A DNA stretch of 64,000 bases from Pomphorhynchus laevis (taxonomy: Eukaryota; Acanthocephala; Palaeacanthocephala; Echinorhynchida; Pomphorhynchidae). Positions 9,310 to 21,070 of this stretch are shown here, piece by piece. Made by a program: the position numbers and the translations under genes. Where the stretch lies: the NCBI GenBank assembly GCA_012934845.2, contig WNNJ02002937.1, positions 106,000-169,999 on the forward strand. Direction: 5' to 3'. Position 1 is the stretch's first letter; every line of letters begins with the position of its first letter. Under the pieces are notes generated by a model. It worked only from the letters and a program-made list of their open reading frames with translations. It was not told the origin of the DNA and did not search any database.

Positions 9310-10375
9310 CTACATGTTTATTCCAACTGCAAACCGTATTGTGGCAATCTCAAAATAATGTCTGCTTTATTGCCTTCAAAGACTTTGCCACATTCTTGTC
9401 TTAAGAAAAGGGCTTCCTTAATTGTTCTAATTTTCTTATTCGTCTCTTGGCAAAGAACTTCAGCACTAACAAAATCAATTATGTGATCACTGTTCTTGCA
9501 ATGATTGAAGACCGCTGACGATGAGTTGGCCGTTTTTATATACCGACGGTGCTGTCCTACACGTGCTTCCAGCTTTTCACCCGTTTGACCAATATATTTG
9601 TGGTCACAATCTCGACAGGGTATCGAATATACACAACCCATACTGTTTTTCTTAGGTTTGCGTTGAAAAAAAAACCAGACAGACGTGGTGGGCATTTATA
9701 ATAAGTCCTAATTTGCTTCCCTACGTTGTTACCAGCCTTGTGAACCCTCTTATTGATTTGGAAGTCCCGCTTCGTCCCCGAAAAGGGTAACTGTAGATAA
9801 GTTATGGTTTCTTTATCATTTTGTTTCGACGAAGATCTCATTGCCTGATGACTGGCTCTATGAATGATACGTTTGGGATAGCCACACTTAATCAGTGTGG
9901 ACCATATATGTTGTCTTTGTTTGTTTGCAAGCTCCGTTGTACTACACAATTTTATTACTCTGTAGAACATCGAGCGAGCACTCGAAAGCTTCCATTCTTC
10001 TGGTCCGAATGATGTATAAGGTGTAAGGTAAAGTGGAATATTAGGATTTCTCTATAAACTGGTGACCAAATTGTTGTTAAGGATCTAAATCTTGACATCT
10101 AAAAAACCAACCTCTAGATTATCTCCAATAGAAACATCCCATTTTATATCACCATCTAAACTGTTCAAAGTGCTCTTCATAAGAATAGTGTCAAAGTAAC
10201 TTGCTGTGAATATCAACACATCATCCACATACCTGCGCCAGTACAAGATGCAATTACAATTTTTTTTTAACATGTAGCTCTCCCAGTTCCTCATGTACAA
10301 CTCCGGCGCAGGTATGTCGATGATGTGTTGATATTCACAGCAAGTGACTTTGGCATTAAAAAGTGACTTTGACAT
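9310..10375 (-). pseudogene. Canonical PLE: RT motif C, thumb and C-terminal GIY-YIG
   Basis: From right to left the minus strand encodes motif C (WRRYVDDVLIF, about 10,240), SLDGDIKWDV ... GFLDVKI, then after a break the linker and a good GIY-YIG domain at 9,318-9,695: GCVYSIPCRDCDHKYIGQTG, then RVGQHRRYI. The nuclease is C-terminal. The 5' edge at about 10,377 runs straight into a Naiad-type PLE on the same strand, within one open frame. At least one frameshift lies between the RT and the nuclease (frames 9,557-9,970 and 9,318-9,695 overlap). Confidence 0.8.
10188..10358. repeat. Fold-back repeat inside the canonical PLE at RT motif C
   Basis: About 50 bases at 10,188-10,243 (including CAACACATCATCCACATACC) recur as a reverse complement at 10,309-10,358 with a few differences, around a spacer of about 65 bases. 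Both arms come from the motif C coding region, so the copy doubles back on itself. Confidence 0.7.
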
Positions 10376-10379
10376 TAAC

Positions 10380-11810
10380 GCACTACATATGAACCTAGGT
10401 TTTACTGGATTTTTATGTAATTTTGGATTCCAATATGATATAGATATAGTTTTATTATATAATTCAACCTTTATATCCTTTTTATCCATTATAGAACAGT
10501 GACTTGTAATAATTGTTTCAAAACTCAACTCACTACGTTCATATGTTGGATTTACATTTAAATCATTAGAATTAACCTCTTTCATTAGTATATCATAATA
10601 AAGCTTTTTGCATATGAAGACAAAGTTATTACTAGCTTTATCAATAGTTGTTATTATGTAGTTATCCTTTAATTTAGTAAGTTCTGTATACATATCTTTA
10701 TTAATTTTATCTTTCCTTTTATAATTGTTTGTTATTTTTATTTTATTTTTAAATTTATTAAATATATAATCTTTTCAAATGTTTATCTTAGATATATTCA
10801 GCTTTCACTATTAATCAGCGAACTAACGTAAGCCTTTTAGTTATTATATAACGAATTGTAAATTTTATTTTGTGGTTGTTATTATTTAATGTATATTTAT
10901 ACCTTTGTGATATCAGCTTTCTTAATTCACAATTTTCAATTTATTCTAGATTATGGGTACATATATGTTCATTTATTTTATCAAAACTAAAACTTTTACA
11001 ATTGCATTCTGTTTCCATTATGTTTCTAATATTATCGTTACATATTGATTTTAATTCTTTATTATAATTACAAATTTTTCGTCCTAATGGTGGTAGGAGT
11101 TTATACCTTATTTTAGGAATATATTTACTTAAATCTGACCCTATTATTTCTTTACTTTTAGAATTATTTAAAAGTCCAGCTATATTTATGTTATATATAC
11201 ATTTATTAATGAAGTTTATGGTTAATGTATATTTTCTATTGTTATTATTAACATTTATTGTACGATTATAGTATTTTATATTACAATAACTGTCTATTAT
11301 ACAACTTAGCCTATCATAGTCGTTAATTAATTTTTGATTTATTGAACATATGATATCTTTAGAAAAACTTCTTATATTTACATAAAGATCTTTTAGCTTA
11401 TTATCTCTTAAAAGTTGTTTTAATATTTCTAATTGTTCATTTATATATATATATCTTTTTTAATATTTTTAACTCTATTTTTCCTATTCCTTTTATCACC
11501 ATGACTTCTTGGTTTGCGTTAATCGGATTATTATAATATAGTTGTTTATTATGTATTATACTACTTCTGCCAATTCCTTGTACCACGTCATTCAATCCTA
11601 ATGGGTACATGGAATTAATCGTTTTTATCCAAAAATCTTCTTTTTCTAATAGTTTTTGATTTAATATTGAAATGTTTTCTTCGATAATATGTTCTAAAAT
11701 AAATAATTTACAGTTTTTAATATCATGTCCTATTAATCTCATATGTTTATGAAATATAGTTTGTATATTTTCATCAATTTTTGTAGACGCTTTTACTTTC
11801 ACTTTCATTT
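10380..11810 (-). pseudogene. Naiad-type PLE: nuclease C-terminus, linker and RT fingers
   Basis: Frame 11,437-11,808 holds the C-terminal part of GIY-YIG (EDFWIKTINSMYPLGLND) and the following GIGRSSIIHNK. The linker (11,100-11,430) and RT fingers follow: 10,377-10,693 carries TTIDKASNNFVFICKK, the position where other PLEs have DKG. It matches the 42-44 kb copy over its whole length. The 5' part of the nuclease is replaced near 11,775 by GAAAATG-like simple sequence. Broken in several places. Confidence 0.8.
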
Positions 11811-11819
11811 TTCATTTTC

Positions 11820-12120
11820 ATGTATTGTGTAGATGCTGGGATACCACGATGGTTCGCCACACCTAAGGCAGCACACATATCCTTTTTTATAGCGAGACAT
11901 ACTAGCTATGTCAGTGTATTACCTGGATTCCGGTAGATTGCACTTTATAGAAACACTGGTTGCTAATCAGCGTTCCACCACTATCATAATACACCCGCTG
12001 GCTGTCCACGGCTGCTTATTGGAACAAATCATAGTTTATGTCGCAGCTAACCCATATATATCTATGGGCCATTTTTCCATCCGCAACCCGGTGGACGCGC
12101 TGGATAGTCCCAGGTAGGCC
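11820..12120. other. Unclassified G+C-richer segment
   Basis: This stretch is clearly less AT-rich than its flanks. It holds a 69-codon plus-strand frame (11,908-12,117) with no recognisable motif, and it resembles the non-coding end of a retroelement more than a gene. No partner copy was found in the window. Confidence 0.3.
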
Positions 12121-12254
12121 ACCAACTGTATATAAAAAATATATATTTTATGTTAAATAAATTTTAAACTGAAATTTTATCAAATTGATGAGAAAGTTCG
12201 CAAAACTATCATATGCACCTAATATTCTAATATGTATCACTAGATACATATACA

Positions 12255-12293
12255 CGTTTGATTGATTGTCTAATAAAGACAATCAATCAAACG
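12255..12293. repeat. Perfect 16-bp palindrome
   Basis: CGTTTGATTGATTGTC and its exact reverse complement flank a 7-base spacer. It lies in AT-rich non-coding DNA (12,120-12,700), together with a Naiad 3' terminus relic at 12,405-12,430. Nothing else is seen in that stretch. Confidence 0.6.
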
Positions 12294-12714
12294 ATTAAAA
12301 GCTATGAATTTGGTAGGCCGCAATCATGATCTCTTATGATTTATTTGCACGAAATATTCTCTTGAATATTTTGAAAGTAGTTATCCATAAAATGTTATAT
12401 GATCAGATCAGCTAAATGAGTCTACGTGTTTTATATGATTTATAAATTAAAAAATAATTCTAAATTAAATTTTAAAAAATTAAATAATTATTAATAATTA
12501 TAATAATTATTTACAATTATTTATAATTAGAAATATCACAATGAACTTCTCAACATGCTCTTCAATATAACTGGATTGATTAGTAAAATTATCACCTAAT
12601 TGATCGGTAAAAGTATCACTTGATTGATTGTAATGTAATAATGTAATTGTAACAATTTTAATATGATACTGTCGAATTTATTCATTATTTTATATTTGAA
12701 AGTGTGAAAGATTT

Positions 12715-15660
12715 TTTAATGTGGCCAATGCACACAGACTGTGTGCTTATAAGCCCACAAAAGCGAAACAGATTAAAAAAGTTAATCGTTTAGTAACATC
12801 GATTTTGTTGCTTTTTGAAAAATTGGAGTGAGGATGATGATCGCAGATGATCAGGTAAGGAATTCCAAAGGAGAGGAGTAGCGATATGTAGGGATTGACG
12901 GCCGAAGTTGGTTGAGTGAAGAGGTACGTGTAGCAGAAGAGAATCACAGGAACGTAGGTGAGTAGAAAGATAACGAGATTCACTTAGAGTTGGCAGATAG
13001 AGATAAGAAGGAGAATTACAATGGATAAGGCGATAAGTTAGACAAAGCAGACGAAAACGAACGTGATGTTCAATACTTATCCATCCAAGTTTTGATAAAT
13101 AGGAAGAGATATGATCGAATTTACAAAGTCGAAAAAGGATGCACACAGCAGTGTTAGTGAGGCGCTGAAGAGGTTTAAGGGATGACTTTGAAAAGAATAC
13201 GAGCCATTGATTACTGCTAAGACATTGATTACATATTGATTACTGCTAAGACAGTAATCAATACGTGGGAAAAGAAGTGATGAGATAAGAGATTTACATG
13301 AATTAAAATCTAGAGAATTTCTGACGAGACGAATATCACGGAGAAAAATATTTAAAGATCTGGTTTTATCACGAATGAAGGGATCGAGATGCAGATTATT
13401 GTCGAAGTGAATACCTAGAAATACTAGTTCATCTACAGCAGGAATAATTGTGATCTGAACATACAGAGAAGGAGGAAAAACAGAAACAGTGGAGGGTAAA
13501 ATCCATAACACTTAAGATTTGGTAGGATTGAGGGACATGCGCAAAGAAATTAGATGTTCTGATAGAGCACGAAGACAATTAGACGCGGATACGAAAAGTT
13601 GGCTTAGGGTAATGAGGAGACGAATGACAATAAAGAAGTATATCATCACGTACTGCATTACTTTGATTCAGAATTTACTTAATATACAAGATAAATCTCC
13701 AAGAAGAAGCGTAAATAGAATAGGGCCAAGTACAGAACCTTGAGGTACACCACAAGAGAGAGAAGATAGAGGAGAACACATTGAATTATAATAGACGGAA
13801 AATGATCGATCGGAGAGATACGAAACGAAACAAGCCAAGGTGGACGAAGAGAAACCATAGTGATAGCGAAGACGAAAAAGAAAGATTTTGTGATCGACAA
13901 TGTCGAATGCAGATGAAAGATAGAGCGATATTACCACACTACAAAGTCCTTTGTCACGAGCGGAGAGCAGATCAAAAAATACTTTATGACATGCTAGTTT
14001 GGTGGAATGATTGGAGTGGAAAGCCAATTGAAAAGAAGGGTAGAGCTGCGATGAAGAGATATACTTGTTTATCTGATCTAAGACAAGGTGTTCAAGAATT
14101 TTAGATAAGGTTGGTAGAGTTGATATTGAGCGATAAGATGAAGGAAGAGAGGGGTCAAGAGAGGGCTTTTTAAGTAGGGGACGAACAATGGACTTTTTCC
14201 AAAGAACGGGAAATATTCCATTCACAATTGACGAGTTAAAGAGGCTGGTAAGGAAGGGTGTGAAGTTTGTTGACAACAATTTGAGAATTCGAGTAGGGAT
14301 GGGATCGGCAGGAGAGGACTTACAAGTTAACGAAATAAGAAGACAAGATACATCATCTTTAGATACCGCAAGTAGGTAAAAGAGCTCATGGATACGAACA
14401 GACGAGATACAACAAGTTTGTTGATGGACGATGATCGAATCGATTAAAGAAATAGTTTTTGAAATTAGGTAATCGGAGAATTGAGAAGGATCAAGAGTGG
14501 AGGTGACAGAGGAACGAGAAAGTAGAGAATTAAGAGTTTTCCATTTAGTTCGAGAGTCATTAGCGGAAGCCAGTTTGTTTCGCCAAAAACTGTGCCTTAG
14601 AACGCAGACTAGTCTGAGATAACGATGATAAGTTCTGAAAGAGCGACGCAGGAGGCGTTTTGAAGTCACACACTCAGAGTCGAACCATTTTTCAGGATTT
14701 TGCCGTGATTGAACAAAAGTTTTAAGAGGAAGAATTTCATCGAGGATAGAGCAAAATACATTGTCAAAGAGGGTACATAAGTAATTAGGGTATTGGTAGA
14801 TAGAAGAAGGATACATTAACGGAGAGCGGTTAATATGAGAGCGAAGCAGGGAAAAGTCGAGGAATTTCCAAGAACGACACGAGGTAATTTTCGCAGGAAC
14901 ATTTATTTTTAACAAAGGGAGAGAACATGTAACAAGGAAGTGGTCGGATAGAGCAGGATCATATATGCACAATGAAGAAGACAATGCAAGACGCGAAGGT
15001 AGGGCAACAATATCGAGGGCACCGCCAAGAATATGGGTAGCAGAAGAATAATGAGGAGACATGATTTGAAAATCATGATCGTTAAATGTAGAAATCGTCT
15101 TTAGGTATTGGAATCACGAAGAAGGTCTAAGCGAACATTTATATCACCTAGTACAACGCAAGGTAAACCGGAGAGGAAGATGAAAGAAAGTCAGTTTGAC
15201 AGTTCACAGAAAAAAGAGTCAGACGGATGACATGATCCAGGCCGATAGAATAAGTATATATTGAGAAGCAACGAGCCGGCTTTTACACGGAACCCAAGTA
15301 GTTCGAAAGTGAGAGGAACAAATGGCAACGGTAATGATTGCAACGGAGACCAATGGTGAGAGAAAGCTATAAGGCCTCCGTGGTTAATTGATCAATTTGA
15401 ACTAATAGGTCGTTGACTAGTCTTATCGACCACAGATAGATTTAAAGAGCGGAGGCGTTTAAGAGAGTAATCATTCTGATCAACGTGCCAAGATTCGGTA
15501 TAACACAAAACATCCAAATATTTGTTCAGGAAAAGATCATATACTGAATCAATATTGTTACTAAGAGAGTGGATATTTAAGACAGCTAATTTCTAGGAGA
15601 ACTTGGGGAGTAGCGGAGTAGAATCAATTAGAGGATACCCCAAATGATTTACTTAAAGTT
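12715..15660 (-). pseudogene. CR1/L2-like LINE ORF2: endonuclease and reverse transcriptase
   Basis: Reading leftwards: an APE-type endonuclease from about 15,640 (LAVLNIHSLSNN, VLCYTESWH, VVLGDINVRLD), then a 464-codon open stretch (13,668-15,062) with the end of the nuclease, RPLLKKPSLDPSLPSSYRSI, motif A as VVISLYLSSAFDIVDH, and motif B CGVPQGSVLGPILF. The catalytic Asp of motif A (normally LDLS) is Tyr. Motif C is recognisable only across a frame change (DDILLY). The thumb and C-terminal tail are at 12,790-13,511. It ends in the 3' hairpin and GCCACATTAAAA. Together with ORF1 upstream it makes a nearly full-length but dead element of about 4.1 kb. Confidence 0.85.
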
Positions 15661-15763
15661 TTGCTGAATAATTTACATTTAAATCATTTTCAATCGTTGG
15701 TCATATATTGGCTGGGTTAGAAAGATTGTTGTTGCCTGTAGACGAAACTTCGCCGAATACTGG

Positions 15764-16807
15764 TCAGCTCTCATTTACTGCGTGGGCTTCCCTACTTGAT
15801 GAAACCACTATCTTATGCCCTTTAATAAAATATCGCTTACTTGGGTTTGACTTTTTTCGTTCGGATGATTCTTTCCGTAATCTCTTAAGTTCCTCTTGTT
15901 CAAGTTTCGATAAATCAGAGCATAAGTACACTGTATGAAAGAGATATGAATTCTTAAGCTTTAACGAAGATTTTAAAGATGATTTCACATTGTTGACGCT
16001 AACTTTTACCTTAACACACGGAGGGGAATTAGCATGAAGTGCAGGGAGTCGATGTAAGTCTAGTTTTTGTCCGACCAAAGAATAACCAATTTCTTCAATG
16101 TGATTTAATTTAATTTGTTGCTCGCTTTTAGAAACGGCTAAATAAGGAACTATCAGATTTGAGGCACTAGCGCTTTCCCTATCAAGATAGTTTGCTAATT
16201 TAGAATAAGATTTATATACCTCTGGTGTGCGTTGAAAAGAACAAACAGCATGAGATACCTGCTTATTGATGCAACGGTTGAGGGAGGAGTTGATAGACTC
16301 ATTTACTATTATAAATATACGCTCTTTGTTTGTCCAGCAACTATTTGAATCATTTGATATTAACTGGTTTTTAAATTTAGTTATTTCAATTCGGGTTTTG
16401 TTGATTGCTTTGGCTGCACAAAATCCACATAGGTAATCTTGGGCCAGTAAATCTCTAGAAAGCCTTCTCGGAAGAATTACCGTTGAATACACGTTGCAAT
16501 TATCCACAGTACACTTCACTTCGATTGAGATAGTCTTTACGACGTTTTCTGTCATTCCCGGTTCATCGTTGTTCGAACATTGTTTGGATAATTTGGCTGT
16601 ATGTTTGTCGTTATATTGATTGGATGGAATCAATCTTTCTCGATTTGAGCATCGGTGTGCACAACAATTAATGCATTGCTTACCATTTCGAACGCACACA
16701 CAGCTGTTACAAACAGCTGTTTGACTGTTATAAGGACAACATCGCTTATTCGCAGACTGTTCTGTCATGGTGATTTGATGATTGCACTTTTTTGTCCCCA
16801 AGTTCAA
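15764..16807 (-). CDS. LINE ORF1 with N-terminal cysteine cluster
   Basis: This is an uninterrupted 347-codon frame. Residues about 22-53 form a dense cysteine cluster (KRCCPYNSQTAVCNSCVCVR then QCINC and CSNRE). A second CX2C pair follows at about residue 127. The C-terminus is basic and Ser/Lys-rich (VYLCSDLSKLEQEELKRLRK then KRYFIKGHKIV), a pattern I associate with nucleic-acid-binding ORF1 proteins of CR1/L2-like LINEs. It ends about 100 bases before the endonuclease of ORF2 on the same strand, so it is read as that element's ORF1. The same cysteine pattern heads the RLE LINE at 25,674-26,075. ORF1 is open while ORF2 is broken. Confidence 0.7.
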   Translation of the reverse strand: MNLGTKKCNHQITMTEQSANKRCCPYNSQTAVCNSCVCVRNGKQCINCCAHRCSNRERLIPSNQYNDKHTAKLSKQCSNNDEPGMTENVVKTISIEVKCTVDNCNVYSTVILPRRLSRDLLAQDYLCGFCAAKAINKTRIEITKFKNQLISNDSNSCWTNKERIFIIVNESINSSLNRCINKQVSHAVCSFQRTPEVYKSYSKLANYLDRESASASNLIVPYLAVSKSEQQIKLNHIEEIGYSLVGQKLDLHRLPALHANSPPCVKVKVSVNNVKSSLKSSLKLKNSYLFHTVYLCSDLSKLEQEELKRLRKESSERKKSNPSKRYFIKGHKIVVSSSREAHAVNES

Positions 16808-17010
16808 ATTGTATGTATTTTAGATTGTAAGTAGTGTACGTAGTTAATTTAGTGGCCAAGAAAGTCCAACGAGCATAAGTTTCATATATTCTTGAATAAT
16901 AAAGAAAATATACAATATCTTATCTAAGTACTCAGTAAGTCTATTTATTTTATCACCGCTTTAACTTTGTCGGAACTCTAAATTGCACTCAAATTGATGC
17001 CAAATTGATA

Positions 17011-17758
17011 ATGGATATTCGTTCAAGCTCTCTAAGAACCCGTTTAGGTGATGTAATTAGATTCCTGTACATGTATTTGCATACCGTTATACGTCAATGT
17101 AAACCAGACGTTAAAAAAACAATAGTGAAAGAATGGGAAAGGAATCAAATTAAGCCAGAATCCACCAAAATTCATTCACTGGTGACTGACAAATTTGATA
17201 TTTTTGTAAAGAAAGGTATGTAAAATTGTTCTCATTAGGTATCAAATTTTATTTTATTATAGCTATGATGGACATTCTTTGCGCTGGTAATCGCGGTTTT
17301 AACTGGATTCAAGATTTATTTATTGCAAGTGAGAATATCTTATAAAAATTTATTTCTTTATATTTCAATATAAAATATTTTCTGAATTGTGAAGATTATT
17401 CTTTTGATGTAAAATATTTATTAGTTATTAGCCATACCACATATATTTATTTTCAGTCACATTAAGATTTTAGTTAAAATACGGTGGTAGCAACACAGTG
17501 TGAGAGAGAGCACTTAAGATATTTTTATTGTTTTTTTAAGATCTGGAAAGACAGATGGAGGAAATTCGTCGTAAGCTTGATTTCAATTTAACGATTCAAC
17601 ATTCGTTCTTATCCAACGAAACACATTCGAACGATCCTCGAACTCTACTGAGGGAAATCAATAGAACATTTGAGAATCAAAAGAGTTTCGTAAGATGGAT
17701 GACAACTGTATCGGGATATGGTACAGTTTTCGCCCTTTTATCAATTTTTGTGTGGTAA
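17011..17758 (+). CDS. Spliced host gene, 162-residue protein with C-terminal membrane segment
   Basis: Three exons fit together in phase: 17,011-17,215, 17,263-17,328 and 17,541-17,758 (introns of 47 and 212 bases, donors GTATGT and GTGAGA, both acceptors AG after T-rich tracts). The total is 489 bases, 162 codons plus stop. AATAAA follows the stop within 10 bases. The protein starts MDIRSSSLRTRLGDVIRF, has a charged middle (ERQMEEIRRKLDF) and ends in a hydrophobic stretch (VSGYGTVFALLSIFVW) that could anchor it in a membrane by its tail. I do not recognise the family. It lies between a LINE and a repeat and is the cleanest host gene in the window. The start codon is the first ATG in the frame. 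Confidence 0.65.
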
Positions 17759-18093
17759 ATTTAAATAAAGTTATTGCGTGAACATTTTAAAATTTTCTGA
17801 ATAATTAAAACGATTTTAAAAAATCGCGTTTATAAAAAGCAAATAAAATAAATAAATAAATTAAATTAATTTAAATTTTTTAAATATATTATACAATATA
17901 TAGAATATATACAATATGCACATGCAATAAAGTCGTTCTATCAAAATATTACCAAAATACGATATTTTAATATATTAAATATTAATACAGTATAAAATAT
18001 TAAATATTAACCTTAAATATTAATACAATATAAAATATTAAATAATGAATTATTGGAGCTGAACCAAAGAAATGAGGAAAATTTTATTTGATA

Positions 18094-18203
18094 TTTCGCT
18101 AACCTCTGTTAGCATTTTCAGAAAATTACAATCTTGATTAATTATTGATCGTTTGAAATTTTCTGAAGGATTTATCTGAAGACGATAACAGATGTTAGCG
18201 AAA
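18094..18203. ncRNA. Pair of inverted hammerhead-like motifs
   Basis: The minus-strand motif at 18,094-18,121 reads CTGAAAA, hairpin GCTAAC/GTTAGC, GAAA, with the conserved G after A6 missing. The plus-strand motif at 18,176-18,203 reads CTGAAGA, GATAAC/GTTAGC, GAAA. They belong to one inverted repeat: TTATTGGAGCTGAACC at about 18,050 recurs as its complement near 18,230-18,248. The two arms could pair into a long hairpin. Confidence 0.5.
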
Positions 18204-18297
18204 TATCAAATCAAATTTTCATCCTTTTTTTGATCCAGCTCCAATAATTAACTATTTTTCTTATTTTTCAATATTATAATAATATCTAATAATTCTT

Positions 18298-18363
18298 TAT
18301 CAATAAGGGATGAAATTATTGATAATCATCCCTTATTGATAATTCTTTATCAATAAGGGATGA
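18298..18363. repeat. Short inverted and direct repeat ATCAATAAGGGATGA
   Basis: The word ATCAATAAGGGATGA occurs twice in direct orientation with its reverse complement between them, giving alternative hairpins next to the left edge of the duplicated segment that starts at 18,392. Confidence 0.55.
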
Positions 18364-18391
18364 GTGCGGTCAATCACAGGTTGATCAATTA

Positions 18392-19110
18392 GAGTAAAAC
18401 GCATTTCGATAGAAGAAATATTTAATGAGATGGCAGACTTCATAGTGGACTCGTTCAGCACTGAAATAAACAGTTTCAAATAAGTTTCGGAGTTCGAGTG
18501 CCAGTTGATTTCGACCCACACACCAGATAATAAGGCGTTTGATTTGCTCAATTCTCATCTAACAATTGTGAAGCTCGACATTGCCTGTATTGAGCTCGCC
18601 GAGGGCTTCACTACGTGAAGAAACATTGTATGAGCATCGTGATATGCAGGAAGTGGACTGCCTTCCCGAGCCTAAACGAGGCAGTTGATACGTCACTGTT
18701 GCAGGTGCTGCTTGGCGATCCTGAAAAGATCACGCTTTATAACTGCTTCCGCAGTCCAATCATGGTTCAAACGCCGGACTATGAGCAAATGATCATTCCA
18801 TTTTTCTCGAGGCTGATTGAGAGTATCGATCGGCAATGGCTTTCCAACTTTGACAACAAGAACCGTCCGACATCTGACATTTAAATTGCGAGCGAATTGA
18901 GTATTGTTGCAGCTTGGCAGAGACAGAATAACGTCGTTGGCGATGGATTCAGTATAGCTGCCCTTTGTGGACGACATTCCTGTGAGCGCAGTCAATCACA
19001 GGCAATTTGTGACTTCCCTTCCAGAATTGGAAGCCTTGACAATACGACGCAACATGCGGATAAAATACCGGACATCTCCAGGGAACGTCTCGTTGACTAG
19101 CGGACAGGAT
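18392..19110 (+). pseudogene. Unrecognised ORF, broken copy of 33,383-33,853
   Basis: This segment is a close copy of 33,140-33,853. The plus-strand frame 18,615-18,884 stops after NRPTSDI, where the second copy stays open, and then resumes (18,897-19,100) to the same C-terminus TRERLVD (here SRERLVD). I do not recognise the protein. The segment abuts the 3' end of a canonical PLE on the opposite strand in both copies, so the two parts were duplicated together or belong to one composite repeat. Confidence 0.5.
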
Positions 19111-19730
19111 ATACATCTTTGACGTGCCGGTTGGCCAGGTTATTAAAGCAGTTACTTCAATTTATACTTTTTAAATTTATTACTTCTGTGGCGTTTTAAT
19201 TTTATTTTAAATAGTGTTCTATACCATTAAAAAAATAGTGTAATATTATAATAATTATAATTAAATTTAAAATTGTAATCGGATTTATTATTAAGCCTTA
19301 AATTAAGTTCTTTTTTTAATAAAATACGCTTCTTATATAATGTGAGATAACAAGTTACTTTCAAATGATAAAATAAATGCACTTTCAAAATCAACGGAAT
19401 GATTCAAACTAACAAAATGCTGAGCAACAGCCCTATATGTAGTCCCCTTCGGTACATTATAATTATGTTGTTTAATACACTTTACCAATCTTGACCTGTT
19501 TGACCAACATATATCTGTTCGCATTCTTTACAAGGTATTTTATAAACAATGGCATCTTTGTTAAAATCTGGTTTACGCTTAAAAATGTTCTGAAGTTTCG
19601 TTAATTTTCTCTTAAAAATGTGCACTTTGTTAACACTACTATTTTTTGTTATTGTTAATAAACTTTGAAAATACAAAATTCCACTTGTTACTAACAAAAG
19701 GTATTTTCCTATATGATGTAATCTTTTTTC

Positions 19731-21070
19731 CCACACAACACCGACTGATTGGCAATATAGCACCACGGTACCAATTTGGAAAAAGAAAGGAAATCCAGCT
19801 GAATGTTCAAACTACCGCCCTATCAGATTGCTATCTCATACTATGAAGGTATTCGAGCGAATTCTTGACCAGCGTATACGCAAAATCGCAAATTGTACAA
19901 TCAATCAGGCTGGTTTCGTCAAGGGATGTGGCACCACCGACGCCATACATGCCGCGCGGCTGCTGATCGAAAAATATCGGGAAAAAGACACACCTCTTCA
20001 CATAGCATTCCTCGACTTAGAGAAAGCTTTCGATCGCGTTCCACATGAGCTTATCTGGCATGCGCTACGCCAACATCAAATCCCAGAGCATCTGGTTGAG
20101 TGGGTCAAGCTGCTCTACATCGGCCCAAGAAGCAGAGTACGATGCACAGCTGGAGTATCAAAACCATTTCGTATTTCCGTCGGCGTCCACCAAGGAAGCG
20201 TGCTTTCGCCACTTCTGTTTATTCTGGTCATGGATACCTTAACGAGCGACATTCAGCGTCAAGCACCTTATACCCTACTATATGCGGACGACGTCTTTCT
20301 AGCTTCCGTCAATAAGACCGACCTCACGCAGTTAGTCAAGCTTTGGAATGACAGATTAGCACAACATGGCCTGCGGCTAAACACTAGGAAGACTGAGTAC
20401 TTGACGACCAATACAAACGATACGGGCACGATCAATATCAACGGAACAGACCTTCCACGGACCGAAAATTTCAAATATCTAGGATCGGTGCTCTCAGCTG
20501 ATGGCGAATTGAACAACGAAATAACTGCCAGAATCAATGCTACATGGATGAAGTGGCGTGCTACAACTGGCATAATGTGCGACCGCAAAATGAAGGATAG
20601 CATAAATTCAAAGATATATCGAAGCGTTATTCGTCCCATTGCTCTTTATGGAGCAGAATGCTGGCCTATCACAAAGATAGCGGAACGTCGTCTCGCTGTC
20701 ATGGAGACGAAGATGCTTCGATGGACAAGCGGTTTTAGTCTCCTAAATCGGGTTCGCAATGATGATATTTACCGACGATACGGTGTGATGCCTATCAGTG
20801 AGAAAATGCTAGAAGCCCGTCTCCGCTGGTTTGGCCACACTCTACGGGCACATGACGGTTCCATCGCAAAGGCAGGCTTGAAAATAGACTTTAAAGGCAA
20901 ACGCCCCAAAGGACGACCAAGACAGCGATGGTCTGACACGCTGCACAAGGATCTAAGAGATGCTGGACTACACCCTGATCTGGCTTCGGATCGTTGCAAA
21001 TGGAGGATGCGTTCCATGAGAGCCGACCCCGCCAACACACGGGAAAAAGGCTAAAGAAAAAGAAGAAGAA
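19731..21070 (+). mobile_element. RTE-like LINE insertion with 16-bp target-site duplication
   Basis: The insert is flanked by identical copies of GATGTAATCTTTTTTC (19,715-19,730 and 21,071-21,086), which are contiguous in the PLE relative at 34.46 kb. The 3' end is an AAG-rich tail. The left end falls inside the RT coding region, so it is a 5'-truncated, target-primed insertion. The perfect duplication and undamaged frame make it the youngest clear insertion here. Confidence 0.9.
19828..21054 (+). CDS. RTE-like reverse transcriptase, 5'-truncated but open
   Basis: The frame is open from the insertion edge at about 19,739 (WQYSTTVPIWKKKGNPAECS, before the first Met at 19,828) to its stop at 21,054. 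Motif A is IAFLDLEKAFDRVPH, motif B SVGVHQGSVLSPLLF, motif C YTLLYADDVFLA with both Asp intact. After these come NFKYLGSVLS, LRWFGHTLRA and GKRPKGRPRQRWSD, typical of RTE-style C-termini. Any N-terminal endonuclease was lost by 5' truncation, so the copy is not autonomous. Confidence 0.85.
   Translation: MLSHTMKVFERILDQRIRKIANCTINQAGFVKGCGTTDAIHAARLLIEKYREKDTPLHIAFLDLEKAFDRVPHELIWHALRQHQIPEHLVEWVKLLYIGPRSRVRCTAGVSKPFRISVGVHQGSVLSPLLFILVMDTLTSDIQRQAPYTLLYADDVFLASVNKTDLTQLVKLWNDRLAQHGLRLNTRKTEYLTTNTNDTGTININGTDLPRTENFKYLGSVLSADGELNNEITARINATWMKWRATTGIMCDRKMKDSINSKIYRSVIRPIALYGAECWPITKIAERRLAVMETKMLRWTSGFSLLNRVRNDDIYRRYGVMPISEKMLEARLRWFGHTLRAHDGSIAKAGLKIDFKGKRPKGRPRQRWSDTLHKDLRDAGLHPDLASDRCKWRMRSMRADPANTREKG

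Noticed and set aside
13519-14379. Plus-strand frames of 63-107 codons over the CR1/L2-like LINE
   Set aside because: They are antisense shadows of ORF2, rich in Arg and Glu because of the complementary base use.
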